From Hymenolepis diminuta (taxonomy: Eukaryota; Platyhelminthes; Cestoda; Cyclophyllidea; Hymenolepididae), in the NCBI GenBank assembly GCA_900708905.1, contig CAADRB010000005.1, positions 1,788,573 to 1,852,572 on the forward strand: 64,000 nt of DNA, read 5' to 3'. Below, piece after piece: positions 52,401 to 61,300 of this stretch (position 1 is the first letter of the stretch; each line of letters begins with the position of its first letter). A program made the position numbers and the translations under genes. Under the pieces are notes generated by a model. That model saw only the letters and a list, made by a program, of their open reading frames with translations. It was not told where the DNA came from and did no database searches.

Positions 52401-55400
52401 CGATTCTCTATATTCAAAGCTATGTATGCAGTCATACTTCCTCGGTAATACAGATCTTTTTCCACCTGGGTTGTAGCAAACGCAGTCAAAGTTCATTAGC
52501 GAAACTTGACGTTTGAGAGGCTTCAAATTAAACTGCTGTGGAAGGGGACTATGAGGCACCTAAATTGACTAGAAAATTTCATTTGAATTCCTCTCTGAAA
52601 AGTAAAACATTAAAATCTATGAACAATATTATCATAACTTTCAAACATCATAAATATAATTGAGTTTAAGAAAATATGTCTCAAAGGAAAATAAAGTATT
52701 ATCAAACTTGTCTGGTGAAAAACTCCTAGAAATATCGCGTTAATGATCAATACTTTACTCAGAATGGAAATAACACTATTATTAACCATAACTATGACTC
52801 CCAAGCTAATTTAGGAAAGCATTTTTAACGCTCATTTTGGCTAGAAAAATAAAATATTAGAGCCTTAAAGATGAGAATTCCTAATTTATTAGTCATACCT
52901 AACCAGTGTAGTTGGCCATTCCGATCACTCATTGTACACAGATGGAAATCGGACATTGATTTCGCAAACGAGCACGTAAACCGCCGAAATTGCATTAAAT
53001 GACTCATCAGGACAGCAGCTCAAATTGAAAATTAGAATCAACGCTGGAGCACTAGGTGCGCGTATGACAAGCTCACACTTCGACAAAAAACTAAAACCTC
53101 CGACTTGTTAGTTTTGTACACACTCGTAGATGACATGTTGCTTAACAGCTTATGCCGGGACATGATTAACGCAGGAGTAGCGTTGATTAACAAAACACAC
53201 GTCTTCAAATTATCTGAATGCAAAAGAGAAAATCTCGAGAGACAGTTAACAAGTCGGACATTTTCGAAGCACTAAACAGATTCTGTGGATGGATTTCTTT
53301 TCTCCGATCACCTAAACAAGTAAATGAAGTTTCCACGCATTTAGGTTACTGGTTAATAAGTAAGTTAGTTGACTTTCAATAACAATTTGACGATGACGAA
53401 GAATAAACAACTTTCGTTGAGTTACAAATTATCTATCTTCTTTCATCGGGTCTGAACGGATTGCTAGAACTAAGGTGGTCACTGGAGATAGCGACAGTGT
53501 AGGTAGTAAGAGGTAGTTCTCACTAAAATATCAAATATTCGATACACAGTTAACAGACACAATTAGGCTATTAATAAATCGACGAGAAAATGGGGAAGAA
53601 AGTGTATATCATAGCAAGACAGACATAGTGCAATTTATTTCACCTCACTTTCATAAAGTGGGCGCTCTCACGATACGCCATCGTGTGTGTTCCACCTGGA
53701 CCGGTAGAAAGGAAAGAGGGGCGCAATTTGTCAAAATGTAGACAGCAGCACCCTCCCCTCCTCCCAAACATCATTGAATAGTTAAGAGGGGTGCGTGGGT
53801 GCGCAAATGTGGGGTCTCGGACACAAAAAGAAGAACAAGAATAACGTGTATGAGGGTGTCTCTTAACAGTTACAGTTTAAAATAGTGGGGTGGAGAGTCA
53901 ACGACAATGAATGATGCAAATGACATTGGCACAGCGCTTTGTGTTCGCTACCGTTGATCGATGGAAAACGCCGAATCTGTTAGCCTCAGAGCATCAGGCT
54001 TCGTCACTAGTACTGCTTTAATTTATCGATTATTGGGTTTCCACACTCTAGTCTGGGAATGCAACTTCGCCACTGATTAATCAGATTAACTAGACAATCA
54101 ATCCCATCATCTTACAATACGAAAAAAGTAATATTTGCTGCCTTCTTCCCCGGGTTATGGAAATAATAACAATCCTAGCTGATACTGAAGGGAATATCTT
54201 ATCGTGGAGAAGGGAATTTCAAGGGACGTACTCGGTCATTTCTTTCGAGATCGGTGATGGAATGCAGGAAATCTTCACGTACGTCAATACGTGGTCAGTG
54301 TGCATGCCTGCTGAATCAGAGGCCACATTTGCGTACATCTATTGACAGGATGGCCAAACGAACTGGTCAACTCTAGTCAACCAGAAGGGCGGTAAAATTT
54401 GAAATTCTCATCAGAGTGGCTCCAGGTTACCTTCATTCTACTCAAGTTGTTGCAAACACTTAGGCGGTTCTTACAGACCATATCTACTACTTGTCGATTA
54501 TAGATTCAAGACTTAAGTCCCATCTACACTGTTGTAAGAATCTAGGAACTAACATCTGTGAACGTGCGATATTCTCGAAATTCGTCTCCCAAACTATAAA
54601 TATGCTTGAAGGATTTCAATGATTAGCGGTCGTACGAGACAATTTTTTGAAAAGAAAAATCAACAAACCTGGAGGACACTTGCAGACATACTGTCCATCG
54701 GGAGTGTTTAAGCAAGTGCCATTGTTATGACATGGTGAGAAATCACAAGGGAGCATACGTTGTTCACACAGAGTTCCCTTCCATCCTGACAAACAGTTGC
54801 ATCGAAAAGCACCCACGAGGTCTTCACAAACTCCTCCGTTTTGACAGGGGCTTTCTGCACAATCATTGATATCCGTCTGACAGAGATGACCCTCGTAACC
54901 TACAAAAATGTCAAATAAGAAAATCAGGTAGCAGATGGTGTCATACTAACTACCCTCATAAGCGGAAAAACTTATGAAAGTAGCTCTTCACTAAAGGCAA
55001 GAATATTCCCAAGACAATTAAGTGTCAGTAACACTCAATTTGGGTAGATGGAAGATATGCTCTAGTCGCACTTATGAGAAATTAGAATTCTACCAACTCC
55101 TCTGCTCACTATAATTAACAGATGCGGCTGACCACCCATATAACTGATTGCATACCGATAGATACTGATATGATAGCCGCAAACGATGACAGCGTAGAAC
55201 TAAAAGGAAATCCAGGCTTTAACGAAGGATACTTCTTTTTCTCTGGGTTAATAGGATTCTTTATCATAGCACTCTTACAAGGAATCTTTTTTCGAGGCTC
55301 TAGATACCATCAAACTTGTTAATATTAGAAAGGTAAGAAGCCAAGAAAAACAGAGAGACGAAGTCAGATTGACGGTACAGTACGTCTAAAAACCGGGCCA

Positions 55401-57444
55401 GAGAAATCACCAACTAATCACCCAACCAACCCTAGTCCAACTGTCTTCACCTTACACTTGTATCGTTTTGAAATCCATCCGCCCATCTGTCGCCATCAGA
55501 AATTTTGACTTTTCAGCACATCAAGTACTGGCCAAGTCCTGTTTAGAGTACTTGGGGAAAGTTACACTAAATTCCACAACCAAAATGTCACTATTACACG
55601 GGAAGAAATACTCATGTTAAATAAGCGAGATGCAGTTGACGGGCTAATTCCCTACTAACAGCTCTGCATCTCCAAATGATGGGAAACTACGTCGATTCCG
55701 AGTGTATACTTTCTTCTGCTATCATTAAACGAAACTGATTTGGAGTTTGCGAAATGCGGAATTACGAAAATGCAAGCTAGCACCACCAAATCATCAAAAC
55801 TCCAAAATTATATCAAGTCAGGAAAATTTGAAAGTTAACGCAGCACCAATTACAACTCGAGCGAGATGGAAATTCTTCAGCGAAGGCAATACTGTCTGCT
55901 ATAAGTCTTCCTGTTAAATAGTATCATTTACAATACTTTTTAATCAAACGGACTAAATATTAGGCAATAGAACAAGCTACTTACCACGAGGACAGGTGCA
56001 CTCGAAGCTGTCCCCCATTTCTTCACAAATTCCTCCATTTTGGCAGGGGTTGGGTTTGCAATTGAGTACGCGTGATTCACAATTGGCCCCAGTGTATCCG
56101 TTTAAGCATACACATCTGTAGCCTCCGGACTAGAAGAGAGAGCAAGAGATAAGATGAAGATTTACGTGGGATCCTCTCTCTCTCTCTTATGCTGTTCGTG
56201 AGAAGCACAGCAGTAGCAGCCTTTTGATTTATTGGTTGCATGATATGGAGATCGCACACATACAAATACACTCTCCCTTGCGCTAATATCATGTGTGTGG
56301 AGTATGTGCAAATCATGTACTGTACGTGCATCGAACTTAGAGCTTATAGTTAATAGTCAGGCAATATTGAATATATTGCTAATTGGCTAATGAGACATCT
56401 ACCTGGGAAGCATTTATGGTAAAAACCAGTTTGAAGTTGTAAAGATGATACTCTGTTATGACCCTTCTAGTATAGTAATATGGGTGTCTGTTGACATTCT
56501 TGTATACTAATGTGTAAAGGATTTACTTAAGGGATCCTTTGGCCAGGCTCTAAGAAAACTTCGAATTTAGATGGCAATCGAGTACTCCTTTGAGAAAAAA
56601 TGGTAGAACTCCATGAAGCCTCTTTACGGCTACCAGGCACCTTAGTAATCTACAGTCGTATTCGAGACGCAAAATCAAGCAGAATTTGAGGAAACTTGAT
56701 CAAGTCAATTCCACTTTCTCAAGCATCGAAGCCAATTTCTTCAGAAGCATTTACACTAGGAGGGGTATAGCGCTAAAATTAGCAAACAAGGAGACTTTTC
56801 TGCATTAGAGAGTCACAAATTCCAGGCCTTAGTGTTAAAAAAGCTGGTGGCTAACCTTAACAGACAGCAATCGTAAATAATGCCGACCAACGTTCACAAA
56901 TTCCAAATTGAATAAGATCAAAACCCCTCCACTCAAAATCACGACACAATAAAATCAGGCATTCTCTTGTTCGATTAACTTTATAAAGATAAATTGTCAC
57001 GTACCTCGTTAACACAAGTTCCGTTGTGTTCACAAGGCGATCGTTCACCAATCTCGCATTCATTGATGTCAATTTCACAGTCTTCTCCAGTGAAACCACG
57101 AGGGCAACGACAATCCCGCGTGCCCAGGTTATTTAAAAAACACTGTCCCCCATTCTTGCAAGGCTTCACCAGACAAGGGTTCCGGAATTCACATCGAAGA
57201 CCAGCATATTCCTGCGGACACGAGCATCGAAATTGTCGATTTGGCAGGTCTTCACATAAACCTCGATTTAAGCAGGGGTCATCTTTACAGGTGGGATTTT
57301 CCACAGAGCAGTCTTTTCCTCCAAAGGGTTCCGGACAAATGCATTGATAACCCCCTGGGGCATCTGCGGACTCCTCACATTTCCCTTTGTTTAGACAGGA
57401 ATTACTTTGGCATGGTGATGGTGACTTCAAGGCTGCTGCTGAAT
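26954..57444 (-). CDS. NOTCH: Notch receptor (5'-incomplete; signal-peptide exon not found)
   Basis: Single-pass receptor cleaved after ligand binding to free an intracellular co-activator for CSL. Exons from N- to C-terminus: 57444-57005, 56129-55985, 54899-54669, 51483-51026, 50947-50737, 45105-44815, 43917-43667, 38934-38788, 35310-34864, 34353-33996, 33879-33470, 32605-32050, 31975-31674, 31024-30692, 29633-29069, 28470-26954. All are GT-AG, every phase joins, and 6,662 bases give about 2,219 residues. Order: about 22 EGF repeats, two LNRs, heterodimerisation domain with furin site RRRRE, membrane helix, RAM motif IWYP, ankyrin repeats, Gln/Pro/Ser-rich tail with WSSP. Canonical Notch has about 36 EGFs and three LNRs. 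The first exon starts in phase 1 (xAT TCA GCA GCA), so at least one upstream exon with start codon and signal peptide is missing. Its EGFs match human EGF 4 to 7 in order and style, so probably little else is lost. Confidence 0.95.
28471..29068 (-). other. Notch intron between the ankyrin exons
   Basis: It splits the third ankyrin repeat (ATTG|AAATG gives IGEM). Near 28986-28997 is a run of at least 12 C on the plus strand (G in the transcript). A 66-codon open frame on the plus strand is chance. Confidence 0.7.
29069..29633 (-). CDS. NOTCH: Notch exon: RAM-to-ankyrin linker and first ankyrin repeats
   Basis: It begins [14 protein letters not shown] in phase 0 and carries a basic patch (ARKRTQ), a possible nuclear localisation signal. 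The degenerate first ankyrin helix pair and repeats [14 protein letters not shown] and [14 protein letters not shown] follow, and then the start of repeat 3 ([15 protein letters not shown]). Ankyrin repeats of Notch bind CSL and Mastermind. A Gln run ([10 protein letters not shown]) lies in the linker. Confidence 0.9.
29634..30691 (-). other. Notch intron after the RAM exon
   Basis: GTAAGT donor after ANDGS, TTTACAG acceptor before IMSTG. No gene or repeat seen in the kilobase between. Confidence 0.7.
30692..31024 (-). CDS. NOTCH: Notch exon: RAM region
   Basis: 111 codons directly after the membrane-proximal basic stretch. It starts [15 protein letters not shown] fits the hydrophobic-W-hydrophobic-P motif by which the RAM segment of Notch docks on the beta-trefoil domain of CSL. 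Gly/Ser repeats ([11 protein letters not shown]) and a Ser/Thr/Pro-rich segment follow, consistent with a flexible linker to the ankyrin domain. Confidence 0.88.
31025..31673 (-). other. Notch intron between transmembrane and RAM exons
   Basis: Phase-0 intron, GTAAGG donor and CACAG acceptor. Nothing else recognised. Confidence 0.7.
31674..31975 (-). CDS. NOTCH: Notch exon: HD-C end, S2 site, transmembrane helix
   Basis: [12 protein letters not shown] aligns with the human S2 site region (IEA|VQSETVE), keeping the Ala-Val scissile pair of ADAM cleavage. A stalk of about 25 residues follows, longer than in human Notch1. The helix [23 protein letters not shown] comes next (written here with positions at about 31735-31803). 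It is followed by the stop-transfer [12 protein letters not shown]. Valines at the inner end could serve gamma-secretase cleavage. Confidence 0.85.
32050..32605 (-). CDS. NOTCH: Notch exon: heterodimerisation (NOD/HD) domain and S1 site
   Basis: [20 protein letters not shown] and a helix-rich segment match the HD-N (NOD) fold. [20 protein letters not shown] contains the furin-type S1 site RRRRE in the same place as in human Notch1. HD-C starts SRVFLEF. In human Notch, HD-C has a cysteine pair just after this point; here the segment ([16 protein letters not shown], completed by the next exon) has none. The exon joins the LNR exon in phase 0 with no room for a third LNR. Confidence 0.88.
32606..33469 (-). 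other. Notch intron between LNR and HD exons
   Basis: I read this intron on the minus strand for a cysteine-rich exon that could carry a third LNR and found none. AT-rich, no repeat recognised. Confidence 0.65.
33470..33879 (-). CDS. NOTCH: Notch exon: end of last EGF and two LNR modules
   Basis: DFCGERC closes the last EGF. After a linker, [19 protein letters not shown] with two later cysteines is the first six-cysteine [23 protein letters not shown] with [16 protein letters not shown] is the second. The A-B linker keeps the human-like SLxxxxPWxNCT end but is about 18 residues longer. LNRs mask the S2 site until ligand pulls; canonical receptors have three. Confidence 0.92.
33996..57444 (-). 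CDS. NOTCH: Notch ectodomain: array of about 22 EGF-like repeats over ten exons
   Basis: I count 22 repeats by their six-cysteine spacing: four in 57444-57005 (last one split), one and part in 56129-55985, two in 54899-54669, and three in 51483-51026. Two follow in 50947-50737, two in 45105-44815, two in 43917-43667, and six from 38934 to 33996. Several have the calcium-binding D-I-(D/N)-(E/D)-C signature (DINECE, DINDCA, DIDDCL, DIDECL). Most exon joins fall in phase 1 inside the CxCPxG-Y/F turn, which supports the splicing. One repeat is short ([20 protein letters not shown]), and two carry insertions described in the findings. Confidence 0.9.
35311..38787 (-). other. Notch intron (3.5 kb) with a SINE-like copy
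   Basis: Non-coding between exons 38934-38788 and 35310-34864; the join [12 protein letters not shown] completes an EGF. A degraded SINE-like copy lies at about 37325-37460. No other gene. Confidence 0.65.
37325..37460 (+). repeat. SINE-like dispersed repeat, degraded copy
   Basis: Family motifs in order: TCGATACTCATCGGTGCACA, TTGCCCAACCGCATG, GAATATGAGCTTCTCATTAG, GCGGTTCCAGAATGCCTTCT. The head (box A) is not preserved. Confidence 0.5.
38935..43666 (-). other. Notch intron (4.7 kb) with SINE-like copy and a GC-rich patch
   Basis: Non-coding between two EGF exons that join in phase 0 (RCE|VEDNEC). It holds a SINE-like copy at about 39615-39765 and an unusual GC-rich, CpG-rich patch at about 41540-41660. 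Confidence 0.65.
39615..39765 (-). repeat. SINE-like dispersed repeat with preserved box B
   Basis: On the minus strand: GAGGTCACGGGTTCGATGTT (good match to a Pol III box B, GGTTCGANNCC), then CATCAGTGCGCACC, GACCAACCGCACTGGTTAAG, TCTGGCTAATATAGAGGGTG and TTTCTCATC. It is the best evidence that the family derives from a tRNA. Confidence 0.6.
43918..44814 (-). other. Notch intron, nothing recognised
   Basis: Phase-1 intron inside an EGF (NFTG|EFC). No repeat or gene seen. Confidence 0.65.
45700..45880 (+). repeat. SINE-like dispersed repeat
   Basis: Family motifs: TCAGAGATCACATGGTTGAC, TTCATCGGTGTACAGTGATG, GGATGGCCAACCGCAATGAT, TAGAATGTGAGTTTCTCTCA, GTCCAGTATATTTTCCCTCT and ACCCGAG. Confidence 0.55.
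46680..46930 (+). repeat. SINE-like dispersed repeat, most complete copy
   Basis: It has a box-A-like head (CCGGTGGTGTAATAATCAACG) and a box-B-like segment (ATCATGGTTTCGAAATG). The family body follows (GACGCCCATAGGTGCACACA, GGAATGGCCAAACG, ATCTGGCTAATGAAGATGG) and then the tail (GAATTTGAGTTTCTCC, TGCCATCCCTCTATCCGAG). About 250 bases. Confidence 0.6.
47480..47803 (+). repeat. Imperfect local direct duplication
   Basis: A segment of about 75 bases at 47480-47555 recurs at about 47730-47803, with shared CCTGTCA, GTGAGAAC, TGGACNATAATTCATCAA and AGAGA. The first copy lies in a 101-codon open frame and the second is closed by stops. No domain recognised. Confidence 0.5.
51091..51109 (+). repeat. 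tRNA-like T-arm / Pol III box B inside a Notch exon
   Basis: CCCGGGTTCGATTCCCGGG is a perfect T-stem and loop with an exact box B (GGTTCGATTCC). It lies on the strand opposite to Notch, within the coding exon 51483-51026. No cloverleaf can be built from the bases before it, so it is not an intact tRNA gene. In Notch it encodes PGNRTRA, inside an extra loop of one EGF. Confidence 0.6.
52885..53000 (-). repeat. SINE-like dispersed repeat, degraded copy
   Basis: On the minus strand: TGCGAAATCAATGTCCGATT, CATCTGTGTACAATGAGTGA, CGGAATGGCCAACTACACTG, GTTAGGTATGACTAAT. Body only. Confidence 0.5.
54240..54440 (+). repeat. SINE-like dispersed repeat, degraded copy
   Basis: Family motifs GACAGGATGGCCAAACGAAC, GGGCGGTAAAATTTGAAATT, CTCATCAGAGTGGCTCCAGG, TTACCTTCATTCTACTCAAG. 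The tail is the best preserved of all copies. Confidence 0.5.
54900..55984 (-). other. Notch intron, nothing recognised
   Basis: Phase-1 intron (CPRG|YEG). No repeat or gene seen in about 1.1 kb. Confidence 0.6.
56130..57004 (-). other. Notch intron, nothing recognised
   Basis: Phase-0 intron (CVNE|SGGYRC). A (TC)n-like short run sits near 56175. Otherwise anonymous. Confidence 0.6.
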
Positions 57445-58024
57445 CTAAAAGGAGGGGTGATATACTTTTATTAGAGATGTGCTTGTGTGAATAACTAATG
57501 ATTTAAAATACACACCCTAAACATAAATAGAATACAGACACGAATAGGACGTCTGATTTACCACCAAAGGTGTCACATGACTCTAACTTTCTGCACCTCC
57601 AAACTCGGGTTTACCAACCCTAGGAACATATGCTAAAGCCTTTTTGATCACTGACTAAATGTACTTGCATATTTGTCTCAAATAAGTTCAAAAACCGTTA
57701 ATGGGAACTGTTTACTAACACTCATCTTGAGTTGCGAAGTAGCAGACCCTGAAGACTTTCTAATGACCACCCTTAACGGGTAAGTTTATTATACTGTTCA
57801 CTGGATGGGCACTGTTGAGTGTCGAGGCAACCTCAGACTGTAAACATGTACGTTTATCCACTCCCAGCACCCACTTTGAACAGAAGAGTGACATTCCAAG
57901 GCCTCTTGGGTGGAAATCTTCCGCAGTCCATCAGGAAAAGTGTTACCAACACACAACCTCGTTTAAGAAATTTCCTAGAGCCTCTATCATAAGAAATATA
58001 TATTCTCTTTTTGACCAGAATTAA

Positions 58025-58115
58025 CTACCACTGGATGCAGTCCCGATGAGCATCTACCTTGTGACCTCTAGTATGAAAGACGTTCATGCTACAACCCCTG
58101 CGCCACCAGCACACA
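58025..58115 (-). repeat. SINE-like dispersed repeat, head fragment
   Basis: On the minus strand: GCTGGTGGCGCAGGGGTTGTA (box-A-like head), GAGGTCACAAGGTAGATGCT, CATCGGGACTGCATCCAGTG. Confidence 0.45.
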
Positions 58116-58228
58116 TTCTGTTGTACTCCTTTATTGACCAATTTTGATCAACACTTTTACTCAATAAGCATCGAATTTGTTCTTTACTAAAGACCTTAGG
58201 AGCTGTTGATAAGCAAGTGTGAAAATCG

Positions 58229-58251
58229 ACACACACACACACACACACACA
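58229..58251. repeat. (AC)n microsatellite
   Basis: A perfect dinucleotide run of 23 bases in the non-coding region upstream of Notch. Confidence 0.97.
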
Positions 58252-60639
58252 TCCAGAGAGGTAGACTTGTGGTAATTAATCACTTTAACAAAAGAGATGC
58301 TTAAATGTCGTGAGCGCATGACTACACTGTAAAATTTGCATTCTTCATTCAGAATACAATAACACGACTTATCACACATTCAAATCAAAGGGCACTAAAC
58401 TAGTGAGTTCGTCGATTAGCCGGTCATTTAACACACTCCCTAGTGGGCAAGAGAAGATATATATAAGCAATCTGCTCTTAGAAATGGGTATAAACCACAA
58501 TCTCTGTGTAGCTTACGTCATGTAGATGCCTATGAAGGAGTTCATGGAAAGTCAATTTTTCACCTCAACCTTACTTTAAATTTCAGTTAGGTAGGTATTT
58601 AGTGAAGGGATGATGTAGGAGGAGAAATAGATGGTGTTCAACCAACTATCTTCATCCCACCCCTTTTAACGATCCAGTAATAGGACACAGCACTATGTGT
58701 GTGGGGCTGGGGTAGGTAAGGTAGGGTGCTGTATGTTATGGTGACCTTAAAGAGGGCCACTCCAATTAGTAAGGGGCAGGAGAGAGGAAAAGATAAAAGT
58801 CTCTACCACTTATTAGTAATACTTCTAATGATGGCACACTCACTGTATTCTCTTTGGGTGGGATAAAAGAAGCGCCTTGAAATCGGAAAATGTAATGAAT
58901 GGGAGCATTTGAGACCACCTTTGAGAAAGAATGGTTGGAACTTATTCAAAGAAAAAAAACTCGTACAAACACATGTTGTTTTTTGTTAAACAGCAAAACT
59001 GTTACTATTTAATGCCTAAAACATCTCTAAATAAAATAAATAGATTCGTAAGGATGACCAAGATTTTCGAGTTCTCTACATACCCTAACTACTCACGATT
59101 CAAATGGTAAAAATATGCGAATATTTATGTGTGATTCTAGGCCTTATGAACAATTCACATCTGATAGGCGAAAAAATGCACCGTTAAATGAAATTATGCA
59201 AAGGTAGGATCGCTAAAAGTGTATTTAGTAGGATACAACTGTGACAATCCTCAAAGAAGGCTTTGAATTCTCTTTTAAACAGAAAGCCATAATATTTGTT
59301 TAATAATTACATAAGTGAGAAACATTAATAATAGAAACATTTTTAGCAATAGATCGATACAGTTGAGATCTCACTCATGCACCCTTACGCACTAGGCCCC
59401 ACTTCAAGACTTCAAGTGTCAGTCTATATTATCTGTAAAAATAGGATAGGCGTTAACATCCAATTCTTAAAAACTTGAAAATTCTAGGTGCTGACTTCCC
59501 TCTATTACCATGAGTTTTAATGACACAAATGTAAATGAATCCAAATTTTCGTTTTTAAAAAGCGATATCTAGTGCAATATTTCACTCAATAGCCTTTCAA
59601 ATCAATCTGCCTTTTAGCGTTAAACTCCTAAGCCTTTGAAGAGACATTTTTTACTAACACTCATGGCCACATCATGAAGCCCGACAAAAAAGTCGAGTTT
59701 TGTATCCATCTCCTTTAGTACTCAGTGTGATTGCCATCCCCCTTCCTGGGTGTGCATCAACGGCATCGAGACCTTGACTACAGAGGTCGTAGACCGCTGC
59801 ACCATCAGTGCACAAACTAACCTCAAAGATTACCTACATTTGCGAAGCAAATCTCCCAGCTTCACTCTTATTTTCTGCCAATTTAATCTCTGTCTGTCCA
59901 CCCTTTGCCATGAACTTAAAAACAAATTACATGATCCAATACGTCCTATCCAGAAACTTCAATTGATAAAACGGAAGAACAGGAGATTTGTTTACATGAG
60001 CCATCCAAGACCAATGATTTGTGAATATCCTCATATAAAGAAACAACTTTAAGGTGTGATTTCTAAATCAGGTATTTAGGAATATTGAGTAACGATTTCA
60101 TTTATATTTTTTTTCATTAAATCACGCACATTTACTACAAATAGCAACTACATTTATCAAATTAGGCGCCTCTGCCAATCAGAATTATGAATTTAGAATA
60201 CCAGAAACAACGATCTAAATCTATTAATAGCGAAAAAAACGCAAATAGAATTTCAGATATATTTAAATCAAAATATGTTGACCATATTGTGGAAATTCCA
60301 CAGTTGCCATTCTTAGTAAACGTTTTACAGTTATAAAGGAGCTTTACCACAACATACAATTTGGGGTGGGGGTTTCCTTCTAATGTCAACCGAATCAGGG
60401 CTGATTTGTGAAATGTGACAGTGAAAATATGTGTGAATTCAAACCAATATCAATGCAAATCCCCATAATCGCCATGATCACAAATTTCCTTGTTAAGAAC
60501 AAGGATGTTCCGATCAGAGTTCCAATAATAACTTCTCCATGGGGTTAGAACTATTTCAGCTCTTCCAATAAAGGCAGTATCAAAGAAATTTGAAGTTCCC
60601 TAAATCCACAAATTTGAAGAGACCCCGGTAACGAATCAC

Positions 60640-60985
60640 TAGCGGCCATCCATTTTGTGTCGAAGTGAATGATAGTAACAGGAGATGGACAGTTGAGGTA
60701 GTCGGACAGGTAAGCGCTTGGGCAATAAAAACAAATGATTGTTGTTCTCTCCACCCCCCTCCCCCTTCTAAAGTGTAGAATAAAGTAGAAGAGAAGGGGC
60801 ATAGGAAAGGGGAGAAACAATGACCTCAATGTGAACCGAGTTGCTACTTCTGCTGCTGAACGACAGAACTAGCAACACAAGTCTCTCTCCCTGCCGCTTG
60901 GTGTGTTGTGATAAACGTGGGAAGCACTTTGCTGCTCTTGACTGGCTGGCGGTGTATCGGGGATGAAAATTTATCACCTCCGCTT
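60640..60985 (-). promoter_or_regulatory. Candidate Notch promoter region with a CSL-type site
   Basis: A stretch less AT-rich than its surroundings, with CpGs and polypyrimidine runs, 3.2 kb upstream of the first Notch exon found. CGTGGGAA at 60916-60923 matches the core recognised by CSL/Su(H), (C/T)GTGGGAA. Both the promoter role and the site's function are inference. Confidence 0.3.
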
Positions 60986-61214
60986 ACTTCCATCAACTAC
61001 CTCTTCCCCCTCTCTTTTTTACCCTTCGTCTGACACAATGCCACTCCAGTCATCTTCTGAATGTCAGTGCTAGCATCAGATCGATCTGAAATCATAGCTT
61101 AAACCGCTTTGTGGAAAGGATAGATACCACCAATCCGCCTCTTAAAACTTTGTATGCCTTTTTTCTGTTATCTGATTACGAAAATACATTTAACAGCCTG
61201 AACGTTTGTGAAAT

Positions 61215-61300
61215 AGCAGGTCAAGGGTTTGATGCACATCCTATGACTAGTCTTGGCCAACCGCACCGGATAAGTCTGACTAATAAGGAGACAGATTTCA
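61215..61300 (+). repeat. SINE-like dispersed repeat fragment
   Basis: TCAAGGGTTTGATGCACATC (box-B-like), CTTGGCCAACCGCACCGGAT, AAGTCTGACTAATAAGGAG follow the family order. Short and degraded. Confidence 0.45.

Larger units (their letters stand above)
51484..54668 (-). other. Notch intron (3.2 kb) with SINE-like copies
   Basis: Between two EGF exons (CPPG|FEG, phase 1). It holds a minus-strand SINE-like copy at about 52885-53000 and a plus-strand one at about 54240-54440. The 139-codon open frame at 52070-52489 (minus) has no domain signature. Confidence 0.6.

Noticed and set aside
52070..52489. 139-codon minus-strand frame in a Notch intron
   Set aside because: No domain, no splice support, and composition like the surrounding intron.
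58229..58251. Tandem AC repeat as part of a larger satellite or CRISPR-like array
   Set aside because: A simple dinucleotide microsatellite with no spacer structure.
60551..60829. Minus-strand frame MPLLFYFILHF as the Notch signal peptide
   Set aside because: The hydrophobic run is short and runs into a polypurine tract; the candidate donors are weak. Kept only as a promoter-region candidate.
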